Source: Panorpa germanica (taxonomy: Eukaryota; Arthropoda; Insecta; Mecoptera; Panorpidae). Taken from it: a stretch of 64,000 nucleotides of DNA. Both the position numbers and the translations under genes were made by a program. Where the stretch lies: contig OY783217.1 in the NCBI GenBank assembly GCA_963678705.1, positions 7,874,001 to 7,938,000 on the forward strand, in the 5' to 3' direction. The notes beneath the pieces were generated by a model. The model saw only the letters and a program-made list of their open reading frames with translations. It did not search any database and was not told where the DNA came from. This document shows, piece after piece, positions 12,097 to 23,903 of the stretch (position 1 is the stretch's first letter; each line of letters begins with the position of its first letter).

Positions 12097-14679
12097 ATAA
12101 AACATTAAAGAAATATCAGCTCGCGTTATACGGAGTCTACTATATTTTAGGTCATAAAATTCTACGCACAAGTTTACATAGTTGATCCATTAGATTATAT
12201 TCGCTATTAATTGAATGATTTAAAGAGGATTGACGATAACAATTAACATCAATATGTATTACAGCATTAGAACGAACATCAATTTACCAGTAAACAGACA
12301 GACACAGTATAATCCAGTAACTGACAGCAGAGTTTATTCCACATCTATTATTCTGACTGTTAAATTATATGTCACTTTATAATTATATACATATTACAAA
12401 TTGTGTCACTCGACATTTAATATGATAACATCATTCATGACACATAAGTTTGTATTTGTGATGTTTTTGATGCAATAATTAAAACTTTGCTAATGTAACA
12501 GTGTTATATAATATGCAATAGAACACATCAATCTATTATCCCTTTTTTTTTCTAATTTTTCAAAGGCGCACGTTAACTTTAGGCGATTTTCTAAGATCCA
12601 AATTGTATAAGTTTATCCAAAACTAAGGGCAAAATATGTTACAAACCTTTGAATACGTATAGGTATCCTAATTTATAAATTGTAGGCTCTTGAAAAATCG
12701 TTTAAACACAATTTGGCCGCACATACAAACTTACGTATTTGCAATTGCTTTTTACAAATCGCAAAGGAGATACATGAAGCAAAATATAATACGGATATGG
12801 TCAGTTATAGACGAGACGAATGCCGCGTTACCTAGAAACAGAAGAAACGAAAAGGATCGTGAGGTTTAGACTATGTAATGATGAAAGGAGAAGTAGATAC
12901 TAGACTTTAGAGGAAGAGAAACTATGTAGGATGCGTTTACATAACTCCATTATGTAATTAAACTATAATGGAAATAAAAAGATTGTTTTTGTAATAAACA
13001 CATGACTTTCTTTAGTGTTAACTTCTAATCCACTAATAACTACATTTAGTTTATTGGTACAGTCACAGTTTTAGATGTGTAATAAACTCGATAATTGAAT
13101 ACATGTGTTTAGGTAATTAATATCTTAATCAAAGCTAATTATAGTACAATAATAAATTAATTTGGCACTTAATTTTTATACAAATAAAAAAATATACATG
13201 ATAGCTTTAACTTATAATGTAATAAAATACTTTTATACCTCATTTTGTCCAAACATTTTTCATATTTTCAGTCTGAAAGAAACACTTGCGTCACCACCAG
13301 TTGGATATCTGTAACAAGGAGAATGTTATATTAGACAATATGAAAACACAATTACATAAATACTATTAAATATTAAAGGTATAACTACATGGAGATCATG
13401 ATAGTAAAATTAAGCGCGTGCTGGAGACAAGACTGCGCGTCTGTTTGTTCAACGTGTTCAAATGGTGCTGTCCTAATCTTTCTACTATAGATAAATCTCA
13501 TATATATTAAAAAATTTATAAAAACTCAGTTCATGTATTTAAAAATTAATAATACATTATACGTTCAAAAGCGCCTGATTTTTATGCAAATACTATAACA
13601 CATACATTTAAATAATGTGTACTTCAAGATAACGAATTGCTTCATTTCAATTGTACTTTTTACGTTTGTCTAGTTTATGACTATGGACATCTTTCCTAAA
13701 TACAGTTATTAATAGAAAAATAATACAGTTTTTACTATGGTTTAAAGTTTTTTGAACTAACTCAAATGTCAAAGACTAATAATTCGTTTTAAAAGTAAAT
13801 ACAAATCCGGATGTGATTGTGAAAACTGGAATGATAAAGAAAGGTAATACCCAGTGCCTCACGCGTCTATTCTGCTCTAATGCTAAACCTGAAGAACAAT
13901 ATTTAAACCAAAATTTTACAATCGGAACATTTTCTGTTCTAGGCGTGGGGCCTCTAGCATTTGCTAATTTTGCTATATGGTAATAAGGCACTGAATGTAA
14001 ATAGGTTACAAAATGTACAATCTGTTAAGTAGTTTTGTAGTTCTGAACGAAATAAGGTGGAACGAATTGTGGGCACCATGTTACTATGTCAGGTCTCGAC
14101 AAAGAAATGAAACAGTCGTTAAGTTTCCCCTGTGACAACAACAGCTTACTTTCTTCTACAAGTAAACATGTCATTTGAACACTTTACATTACATATTCTA
14201 AAACAACATATTTTTAAGCAGAGATTATTTACTGCTGTTTAATGGTCCGCCATTTAAAAGTAATAATTTACATTCTAATGTTTTTTTCATGAAAATCTAA
14301 TGTGTTCTTTAAAAATTGGAATTTGTAAACATTTCCTTCTGTCATGTTTAAAACATTTGTTCATCTGTTTATATAAAAACACATTTGGTTTTTCTGGAAA
14401 ATACAGAATTATATAAAAAGAAGGATAATAAAAAAAGTTTAACGCAAATGTCGTGAGCAATTATATGTTTTATGGCGAAATGTGAGTGGAAAACAACATA
14501 TAGAGGGAGAGAGAGGGGGTAGAGCAGTAGTAAATGGAGTGCTATTCTAATATAAACCGGAATATTTTAATACAGATTGATTGGTCGGTGGTCGCAAGAG
14601 ATTGCCAGTGTAATTTAATGAGTTTATCGCGTTATTGTGCAGAAGAAGGATATTCAGGATGCAATCTGGATAACAGTAC
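12097..14679. other. AT-rich stretch, no gene recognised
   Basis: No frame with a recognisable family was found. A 71-codon minus frame at 13776-13991 is unmatched and probably fortuitous. A GA-rich patch lies at about 14502-14520. No repeat structure was identified. Confidence 0.5.
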
Positions 14680-15201
14680 GGCCCAGTCGCGCACTGTAAG
14701 CTAATTTTGACTGAACGTATACGCGCTATTATGCTTTACCTATCCGAACTCTGTAAATGTAATGAACCCTCGCACACTGCAAGCGACAAAGCCGTCCGAA
14801 TACGAGCGTTACGTCGTTCTCATACTGGAAGCGTATATCAGAGAATCTAACTAAGAATACACGCTACAACGCTAAACCTCTCCGAACTTTGTAATGTAAT
14901 CAGTCGCCTCAGACTGGAGGAGAATGTAATAGTCTCTTTCATAACAGTCGTGTAGCGATAAAAATTAAAGTAAAAGTTAGTTCTCATGATAAATTATGTT
15001 AGTGCAAAATTACTACAATACACCCTACAGTACACAAGTTTGACTTGTAGTACTGTCGTATCGGTACTGTCGTATTGTGACACAACACATGCAAAGAACG
15101 CAGGAATCCGCTTACTTTAAGAGTTCTAGCTGCTCAATCAACCCATCGATTTACGTCTGAATTCGTCGTCGCTGAAATACGCTTGTAGTGTGCGATAGGC
15201 C
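14680..15201. mobile_element. Possible MITE with GGCC...CGCACACTACAAGC ends
   Basis: The left end GGCCCAGTCGCGCACTGTAAGC is similar to the inverted right end (GGCCTATCGCACACTACAAGC at 15181-15201). A further copy of the motif, CTCGCACACTGCAAGCG, lies inside at about 14769-14785. The segment is visibly GC-richer than its flanks. No clear target duplication. Tentative. Confidence 0.4.
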
Positions 15202-16210
15202 TAATGCGGCCATCGCCTTCAACAAGCTCACGCGCGGCCTTAATTGAGTCTTTGATTGTACGCTTTATCACAATCATTTCGAAACTTCTGCGTCCAATCA
15301 AACACTTGGGTTTTACTCAAAGTAGCACCACCAAACTGTACTTGGAGTCTCACTAAAATTTCATTCGATTTCATACCTCCGCTTGTGCAACACTGATATA
15401 GTGAACACGAGTGTGACATGCCTATTCTGCATTGCTCACATCACTACCTGACTTTGTATATTAGAGCATTAATAATTAAGTTCATGCATCAATAACAACA
15501 ATTAGAAGCTACGTAGATATATTTTCATTACGCAAGCCGGCAATAGTTATTCATTCTGTATACAGCGCAGTTTAAGTTTAGATACTTAGTGTAATAAAAT
15601 ACCCTTTTTATGAGTTTTTTGTTTATTATAACACCGAAAATAGCTTGAGAATCTTATAAGCATAGGAAGAAGCTTGTGTTTAATTTGACAAGGTCATCAG
15701 AATTGTTCAATCCTGAATATAAAATAGAAATGCTATCTATAGAAATAGAATATGTCTATACAGAACAAAAATCGCAATCAGAAACTATTTTATGTTTAGT
15801 CTCATTTATGCGGCGGCATTCCCTCTACAACATGCTATTTAAAATAACAGTTTACGTGGGATATTATTCATCAATATGTGTATTAATATCATGTAGAGTG
15901 ATTTAACCAGTGGTATGCGGCATTTTTCGGTTAATACAACGTATAACGCATACTTGGAGCACTCCAAAGATCCTCTAAAAATAGTTACCGCGTTATGATA
16001 TCTCCCATGCTGACAACATAATTCGCCCCAAGTGTAAACAAAAAAGTATGAATATATTTCGCTTTTTAACACAAACAACATATTCAATATGGCTGTCATT
16101 ACTAAACAAGCAAACGATTTTCATTGCGTAAACAGTTCAAAGATTAGAAACAGATTAGTTTTATTTAAATAAAAACGTAATTATTAAACTTTCATTTAAA
16201 TACTTCAATT
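15202..16210. other. Intergenic stretch, nothing recognised
   Basis: Overlapping short frames at 15676-15906 (plus) and 15839-16099 (minus) have no recognisable domain. No inverted or tandem repeat was noticed. Confidence 0.5.
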
Positions 16211-16221
16211 AGTGGAACAAT

Positions 16222-16392
16222 AAAGTAGAAATGTCTACCCCAGGGAAAAAATTAGCTTGTTGCAAACTTGCAATCTTGCATATTAAGACAATTTCTAGAA
16301 TAAATGTAGAAAATTAACCTTGAATTGAGCTTGTAGTAAAGTAGCAAGTGTGAAACTTACATTGCAACACAATTTTCTACTTGGATAATGCT
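16222..16392. repeat. Short dispersed element family with TAGAAAATT...AATTTTCTA ends
   Basis: Two related units in tandem: AATTAGCTTGTTGCAAACTT and TTGAGCTTGTAGTAAAGTAG, each followed by an AAGTGTGAAACTTACATTGC-like block and ending in CAATTTTCTA or CAATTTCTA. The units match those at 37.6 and 60.9 kb. Confidence 0.6.
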
Positions 16393-17394
16393 TATGTTTT
16401 GGAAGTAGGGTTGCCGAAAGAATTCGCTTTGAATAAATTGCTCTCTAAAAAGAAGTAACACTAAATAATCTTTACAATGTGTAACTATTGTATAATAGAG
16501 AATCGATAAACGCTAAGCAAAGTTATATGTATTTTAGATTTTATTTATTTAAGAAGTTATCTTTTAAGTTACATATAAATTACTATTGAAAGTCTAAATA
16601 TAATAATAACCTTTTAAGATTAATGAATTATAATACCTTCGTCTTACTATAATTAGTTACTATAACTTTAAGATCTTTTCAAGGATTAAGTGATTTTCCG
16701 GGGACCGTCACTTCTCTTTAAAGGTGTGCTTTAGGATACTTAGGTGCAATACCGCAATGAGACAGTTTCTATTAATGGACGTATAATGCGATACGCACTT
16801 AACACTAACACACAAGAATATTTTGAAATTGAAACTCTACCGAACACAGAACAATTGAAATCTGTTGTGACGAAATTAAAATTAAAATTTGGCTAAGAAA
16901 GCAAAACTTACTGTTTTGATATTTAATTTACTATTTTTATCTAATATTTTAATCTAGATTTCAGGTTTTCAGAATAGGCATTCCTAGTCACATTCGTGTT
17001 TTAATTTGAGTTTAGTTAATTTAGTTGGTGCGCATGTGTCTTTAGTAATATAAATTTAAACAATTCGACAGTTGGACAAAATTGAAGATGAAATAATTAA
17101 AATTGTTGGTTTTAATAACAATTAGTAATAGATATTGTTTTTATTTCTATATTTTTGACAAACTGACATTAAACTTCTTTTAAATATAAATTCAGATGCA
17201 TTTTGACAGATTGTCACATTTTGAAGGTTATAATATAAAATAGTTTTTCTTAATTTAATATTTTTAATTTAAGGCATTGGACCTTATAAGGTTCTAAAAT
17301 AAACTACGAAAACTTAGAAAATAAATTAAATTAAAAATAGTACTGTGAATGACTACGCGTATTGCAGTACCTTATATAAAAAGACATAAAACAC

Positions 17395-17967
17395 ATAAGA
17401 AGAACAGCAAGGTTTAAATGGGGATATGATGAAAAAGGAAACAGATACTGGGAAAGTAGTGAGGAAAGAAAGTGTAGAGTGTGCGGAGCGGAGGACGAAA
17501 CACTGGAGCACATTAAGTTTGAGTGTAAGGAAAAAGTAGCGAGCGAAAGGAATATTGGCCAGCTATTAAAGGGAGGCAGTGAAGGAAAGAGGTGGATGGC
17601 GGAAATAGTAAGAAGGAAAGAAAAAACAGGAGAATAAATAAGCTGGTGGCTGGGTTGCACAAGGAACAGGAAGAGAAAGGAAGTACTAAAAGAGGCAGTG
17701 AAGGGAAGCAGGAGAAAGAAAGAAGTAGCGAGGAAACAGTTAAACTTCAGCCCAGAAAAATAGACTAGGGAATAGAACAGTACAGAAGGAAGACAAGGGA
17801 AAATGAAGGAAGAGGGTCAAGAGAAGAAGAAGAAGCAGCAAGTACTTTTAGAAATAAAAAAGTCTAGAATAATGTAAATTTAATTGTAAGTTGAAGTAAA
17901 TGAAATGTATTAAGAATGTAGATTGTAAAGCCGAAAGGCGAACAATGAACAATTAATAATAATAACT
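17395..17967 (+). pseudogene. 3' end of a non-LTR retrotransposon (LINE)
   Basis: The plus strand encodes WGYDEKGNRYWESSEERKCR followed by VCGAEDETLEHIKFECKEK and, after about 30 more codons, a stop near 17636. The C-x2-C...H-x4-C knuckle is the typical C-terminal motif of R1/Jockey/I-type LINE ORF2 proteins. The following ~330 bp form a purine-rich 3' UTR ending in a TAATAATAATAA-type tail. All RT and endonuclease sequence is missing, so this is a 5'-truncated dead copy. Clade unassigned. Confidence 0.75.
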
Positions 17968-18910
17968 ACGCGTATTGCCATATGCTAAACAATTTAAATT
18001 AAATACAAAATACAAAATAAAATTAAAACAGTGAATGGGAATGATACTTTAAGCTTATTGCCTAATAAAGGGATGTCAATCAACGAAGAAATAATGCTTA
18101 GAACCAGAGCTTACAAGGAGAGAATACTCGAATATCCAAACAAAATTGCCAGCTGTCTAATGTCCAATAATTCGGTAGTACACGGACTAAAAAGAAAATT
18201 ACTTCAGGGCCTATTAACAATCTAATCAGATTCTAGAATCTATTGAAATTGAGGTATGAGTCGATGGGCACAACTCGTGCAAGACATTTACAATTTACCT
18301 GCATATCACTGAGTGTCTTTCTGAGATTGTAATAATTTCTGGTAATAAAAAGAAAAATAATGGCAAATAATATAATTCGTAAAGTTCAAAATCAATTAAA
18401 CGAAGCATCACAGTTTGGGAATCTGTATCTAATGGACTGGATAAATCGTAAGTGTTTGTGGTTTAGTTCAAGTGGTTGGATTAATAATAGACTCGTGGTG
18501 TTGGTGTGACTATGTTGTGTAGTGGACGATACCAGTGGATAGAGATTGGTGTTATGGCAACGGGTGACAGATAATGACCAAGAACTGTATACCGCGAACG
18601 TCGGACGCTTTACCGCGCGTTAATTGAACACGAAACCAAGTCACACTGCACATCGCAGAGCGTCGCGACGACTCGTGCATTTATAAGTCGGATTAATCAA
18701 CGTTTATGTAACAGATTGTTGCTGTTCCGTGTTTAATGTTGTAACTGCACCTGTAACTGTAATGTGCGGTTGTTACAGCGTATGGTTATCAGACGATGAC
18801 AGAGATATGTCGAGATACAGGGATTATTACAATTCAATGCGGTGTTTAGAGCATTTCATGCATAAATAAACACATAATCATCGATTATATATGTTTATTC
18901 GACATATATT
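17968..18910. other. Intergenic stretch, nothing recognised
   Basis: A 64-codon frame at 18031-18225 has no recognisable family. A moderately GC-richer patch at about 18590-18690 contains CGCGCG-type words but no structure that could be assigned. Confidence 0.45.
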
Positions 18911-18917
18911 TTATCCC

Positions 18918-19130
18918 GTCACTCAATAAGTTTATATAGGGTACCACTATTGACAAATACATATGATTTTTAGATAGTACCAACCTTCAAACGATACGTT
19001 TAAAAATTTCATGACATTCCGACCATTATTTTAGGAATTACAGTAGTTTTAGTGAAACTACTTTTGAAATTTTCAAAACAATGGAAAAATCTAAATTTTG
19101 TGAGTTGATAAAGCATAACGGTGCTTGAAC
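18918..19130 (+). pseudogene. mariner-like element, 5' end only (copy 1)
   Basis: Shares AGTACCAACCTTCAAACGAT and AAATTTCATGACATTC with the mariner leaders at 39.4, 59.9 and 63.1 kb. The transposase ATG at 19081 opens M-E-K-S-K-F and hits a stop after about a dozen codons. The element then becomes unrecognisable. A terminal block TCACTCAATAAGTTTATA marks the left end. Confidence 0.7.
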
Positions 19131-19733
19131 GGTATTTCTTACCACTAGGTTTCGTAAAATTATAGAGTTTTCAAATCAGAAATCTGTTATAGGATTCAAT
19201 TGAATTCAACGAGGGATCAAAAAAAATTAATTGGTCTTAAAAGTATTAGTCATGTTTTCTCTGAGATAGTCTTACATTAACCCTTAAACTAAATATTGCG
19301 AAAGGATATTTCAAAAAATCGATAATAAAAAAATCCTATCAAATTTTTCAGATTGAGGATACCAGTAACTCGGCATTTTTCCATCAGCGAAAAGAATGTG
19401 ATTATTGTTTTTGTCGATTATCGTTTTATTACGTTATGATCATTTACCTATATCCACAAAAATTGTATGTGGTCGAATTTAAAATATCCATCGCTTATTT
19501 ATACTTCTTTTAATGTTACAGTTTCTTTAAATTTGTTTAATTGTTTTGCCTTTATATGTACAACTATAGTCTTCGTATCTATCCCAAAAGTACTAATCTT
19601 TAATAAATATACTTATCGCAGTCTTCATTTTTTTAAATGCCGTTCCCATTTATAATTTATGCTCAGTAAGGAAAGAACCCCTCCTCCATAATCACGCTGG
19701 ACGTTTCTCAAGACTATCTAGATCCCAGTAAAC

Positions 19734-19974
19734 ATTTAGGAGCATTTTGGAGTCACTTTGACATCATATTGGAGATGCTTATGATTTTTTTGTCATGAAA
19801 GAGTTCATTTTCTCACAATCGTTCATATGAAATGTCTGTTTTATCGGCTACAGATGACGGAACCATTTCACCTGTCGGAATACAAATGAAGATAAAGTTG
19901 ATGCGAACTATAATTGAAGTGAAATAGTGATAGAAACGTCACAAAAAGGGACACTTTATTAAATGTTTACTGGG
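19734..19974. mobile_element. MITE with CCCAGTAAACA termini, copy 2
   Basis: Starts CCCAGTAAACATTTAGG and ends AAATGTTTACTGGG (241 bp). The interior is the inverse of copy 1 at 11.9 kb, including GTCACTTTGACATCATATTG, TGTCATGAAAGAGTTCATT and CGAACTATAATTGAAGTG. Confidence 0.85.
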
Positions 19975-20388
19975 ATGTTTCATTTTGGGCATTTACAATT
20001 TTTATTCACAAAATAAATTATACGTTTGAAACATTAAAAGGAATGTTGGGAGTAGATATAATTTAGCGGCATCTGTTGGAAATTGAATGAAACACTTGAT
20101 AATATCCAGGTTATATAATAAAGACCAATAGAGCGGACTCTGAACGTCAATGCGGTTGCTTTAATAATGTAATGCCAATAAATAGGGACAATGACGCACT
20201 AATCTGTTTATAACAATCAATAAATTGAGTTGTAAAGCCAGTGGTGGAGTTTAAGATGTCTACACAAAGATTAGAGTTAATTATATTAGTCTAATTATAT
20301 TTGCAATGTTTGAATTTCTAGAATATTAGAGAACTTAATACGAAATAAAGCAGCATTGGGATATATTTAGAATTAGAATTATAGTTAT

Positions 20389-20664
20389 TAGGGGCCATCC
20401 ATAAATTATGACACTAAAATTTCATGCTATTCTGACCGATCTTTGTCTTGGTCACATTTGTCAAACCATTTCTATAAGATTCATTAAGGAAAATAATTGA
20501 ATATCTGGTAATCAGAATATTTTTTTCAGAAACGTGATAGTTCATTATAGATCATAGTATATTATGCTATGTTTCCATATTTAAGGGCGGCAATTATCAG
20601 CAGATCTATCTAGCCGAAAACAATTTCGTAGAACTGTCAAATTGGGGGTCATTCACGGACGTTC
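20389..20664. mobile_element. Possible MITE with GGGGCCATCCATAAATTATG end
   Basis: The left end GGGGCCATCCATAAATTATG has the form of the widespread insect MITE terminus 'GGGGCC(A/G)TCCATAAATTACGTCAC'. A degraded inverted counterpart, CATTCACGGACG, lies at 20651-20662. No coding capacity. Weakly supported at the right end. Confidence 0.4.
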
Positions 20665-20674
20665 ATCAATCATT

Positions 20675-20881
20675 TCACTCCAAGACTCCATGTTTTCTAT
20701 ACCAATGGTCAATGAATTTCTTTTGCTTTTTCTCGAACTGCAGTCTAGTGATGGCATGATGGAATGGAACGATGGAATGCCAACGTGTTGGATCCAAGTT
20801 GTCACTCACTCCATTTAAACGTAGATAAGTTCTTCCACTCACGAAACGTTTTTGGAGTAACATCTGTTTAACAGGATGCAA
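20675..20881 (-). other. Unidentified 68-codon frame beside the 20.4-kb MITE
   Basis: The frame opens at a TTG rather than an ATG and ends at a TGA. The translation includes LLQKRFVSGRTYLRLNGV and FEKKQKKFIDHWYRKHG. Its composition looks more protein-like than most AT-rich chance frames here, and it could be an exon or a dead transposon piece, but I recognise no family. Confidence 0.25.
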
Positions 20882-21829
20882 TGATCGTCAGTGGCATAAA
20901 TAAATTTATACACGCCCTCAATATTTTCAATTTTTCTCTCTGTTCTTACTTACCCACTTGATATGTAACATGATATATAATCATATTCGTAGCATGACAT
21001 ATTTAAAAAACCGGGAGAAGTAAATACAGCCCACATGATAGAGGGAAAGTAGAGAAGAAAGAGGACGCATATATTTTTAATAGCAACCCTATTAGGAGAA
21101 TTAATATAATTTTTTTTTTTTTTTTTGCTGAAAGCTTGTTTATTTCAATTGATTTTAAACTTTGAAGGCATCAATTTTTATCTATCGATTTATAAATAAC
21201 GTTTAATGACTATGTTAACAAAACCATATTACGTAGCCACGTGTTTAGAATATTATCACCTCGAGATTTACTAAATGTAAGATGTAGATTAATTAAAAAA
21301 TATTTGATTTAGCGTTTGATTTGAGAATAAATTTGAATAGAGACACATTCATTATATCGCTGGTACAGCTCAGCATCCAATGTAATGAAATGATTTAAAT
21401 TACTTGCTGGCGTTTTATTACAGTAAAGCTTTTCATTTTACGTTCATTGAAAGTGAAAATGTTAGATCAATTTCTAAGCAGTTAAATACTTGTAGCACCG
21501 TAAAACAAATTACTCTGTTCAAGAATTTAATGAATAATTAATGCGCTGCTATAGAACGCGCCAAATCCAAGTTTATTGTTACCTAGAGAAAACATTACGA
21601 ATCACCTTCCTCTCGCCCCTCCTTCTACGAGCTTTAATTACCTACTTTCATTTCAGTTTATTCTACATAAATATTTAGAAAAGAAAATTGATTATTATTG
21701 ATGAATGTGTTAAATGCTTTATATTCTTATGGAATTTTTAATAGTTGAATGCCTCAGCAAAGAGTAACGGGCTGAAAAGTATACAAACAAGATATATCTA
21801 TTTAAAGTTTGAATTTCGTTTAACCGCCT

Positions 21830-22160
21830 AATATTTTTTTTTTTTCTTTTTTAATATTTATTTATAGTGCATCAACTATTGAGTTATTAGCACTTAAACT
21901 AATATATATTAATTACATTTTATCAACATTTCTGTAGGACATAATCTATACAATTTATAATTTTCTATTTAATCAACTTATTTCATTTATTCTATTTAAA
22001 TTCTTCAATCGTTGCTTCTTTCCATTATCCATCTTTTTCTATTTTAACTATAACTGCATCACGATCTGATACATCGCTTCCACTATGATGACACCCATTG
22101 CATTCTCTGGTTCTTTCTTCTATTAGCATTTTTTCTTTGTCTAATATTGTATACTTCTAC
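21830..22160 (-). repeat. LINE-like 3' end, copy 1 (shares tail with 56133-56240)
   Basis: Begins with a T-run (a poly-A tail on the minus strand) followed by AATATTTATTTATAGTGCAT, CAACTATTGAGTTATTAGCA and CTTAAACTAATATATA. A closely similar series follows a shorter T-run at 56133. At 22040-22160 the minus strand has a Cys/His-containing reading (ECNGCHH). A 3' end of a minus-strand retrotransposon is the best explanation; clade unknown. Confidence 0.5.
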
Positions 22161-22309
22161 TCTTCTGTTCTTTCAACTATAATTCCTTTCTTTTTATAAA
22201 CCAGTTTTCCTTCTTTTTCGTTTTTATTCCTCTGTCTATTTTCTTTATCGATTATTTCTTTTTGTTATCGTGTTTTCTTTGTTCATATTCATGATTATGG
22301 TTTGCACAT

Positions 22310-22430
22310 AACCAATTAAATCTAATTGTTACCAAACCCAGATAATATAACACTGGCCCGGGAATCGAACCCGGAGACATAGTAGTCAGAGTCAAGCATC
22401 AATGCTCTCGACTACTTGTGTCGTCCGCCT
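22310..22430 (-). repeat. tRNA-derived SINE, copy 2 (best-preserved promoter boxes)
   Basis: On the minus strand an A-box-like AGTAGTCGAGAGCATTGATG is followed by a perfect B box, GGGTTCGATTCCCGGG, at 22356-22371, and then the family body TATCTGGGTTTGGTAACAAT. The spacing is tRNA-like but the ends do not pair as an acceptor stem, so it is a SINE head rather than a tRNA gene. Confidence 0.75.
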
Positions 22431-22664
22431 AATATTTGTTAACGCCAACTACTGGTCAAGTAATTGAATTTATTTATTAATCGTTGTATATCAACAGCTG
22501 CTACAGCTGCAAGTACTGTGACGTTTGTTTCTGCATCTCTTTTACACTTCTGTTGTACACCAGCGATGGAAAAGGTGGGTAAATGGAAGTAGGGAAGAAA
22601 TTAGAAAAGGAAATAACATCGGTCATTCAATAATATTTTTTTTGTCTTTTTCATTATCAAAAAG

Positions 22665-22775
22665 GCAAAAATGACTATTTCAATCGTTAATAACTTCTAT
22701 AATATTGCTAATTGAATAAAATTAATTAGTTATTTGAAGTTTTGATAACCAACTTTATCAATACACATTGCAGAT
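22665..22775. repeat. Diverged fragment of the GGGCTTGTGTCCT MITE
   Basis: AAAATGACTATTTCAATCGT, TAATTAGTTATTTGAAGTTT and ACCAACTTTATCAATAC parallel the blocks near the right end of copy A (11170-11275) in the same order. The terminal repeat itself is missing. Confidence 0.6.
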
Positions 22776-22779
22776 TGGG

Positions 22780-23900
22780 GATTTTGCCATTAATTTGTGT
22801 TTAACTGATTCCAATATTCCTATTGAAACTTTTCAACTTAATGAAATAATTTAACTGGTGTAATAATTACGAATGTTATTAAATGTTTCATTTGGAATTA
22901 TTTGAATAAAAAATAAAAATCACATCACCTATAAATAATTCAAATAATAGCTTCAGCATGAAAAATGATTGAATTATTTTCCCTATTTTAACAACATTGG
23001 AATAATCCATTAGTTTTATCTAATTTTATTTAAATTTTATATCACTACCATAGCAGCATACTGTATTCAATATAAAAATAAATGCGAAAAAGTTTTTCTA
23101 TTAAAAAGCGCACTTTATTTAAATTGACATTTCAAAACTTTTAAGGGCTAACACATTGGGTTTTTTAAACTTTAAATTAAAATAATTGTTTAGTAGTAGA
23201 ATGCCTTTATATATATTTTAATTATTCAATAGCATTCTACAAAAATCGATAAATATAATAAAATACATCATCGTACATCAATTTCATTTTAATTAAAAAT
23301 GTTAAAAATGGTACACAATAAATGTGTGAATATGGACAGATTGATGGATAAAATATGAATATTGGAACATAACATTTGTTACTGTTATATTTTTAATTAA
23401 TTGTTCATAGAAATGTAATTGAAATAATTTATTGTTTTCATTAATATGTAATCGGAACTTTGACAGTAACTTTGAATATCCTGAATTAGTTTGCAGTTAA
23501 TATCTGTTGCTTCATTAGTGTTATGTGCTACTTTTTTCAATTTAAAAATACAGACGCTAATTGATATAGAAGAAGCCATTCCTTAATTTCATCACACTCA
23601 AATTGAAGGTCCCTAAAGTGTGACAAGGATGAAGCTAAGATAAGTTTCGTGATTTCCAAAAAACAAACCAAAAAGCAAATAAAGACTACAATTCTTTCAC
23701 TATGCAACTGACTACTGGCGTCTTCCGACTTTTGGAGACTAGTTGCATTAGCACACTTTATGATCAGGTAAAGTTTCTGCTTAAATGTTTATCGATACAC
23801 CGCTTTTGCAAATTTTCTTTGCCTTAATAAATATATAACATTGAGTAATGAATAAAAAAAAAACAATGAGTAATAAAAATAAATATATTTTGTAAATTCT
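22780..23900. other. Downstream flank of the sNPF receptor gene, no other gene
   Basis: AT-rich sequence 3' of the receptor. A perfect-looking splice donor follows the receptor stop codon (23903 downwards on the minus strand), so part of this stretch may be a 3' UTR intron. A 60-codon frame at 23397-23579 is unmatched. Confidence 0.4.
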
Positions 23901-23903
23901 TAC

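Noticed and set aside
22350-22430. Possible tRNA gene (perfect B box on the minus strand)
   Set aside because: The ends cannot pair as a seven-base acceptor stem and the same body sequence follows in several other copies, so it is a SINE head.
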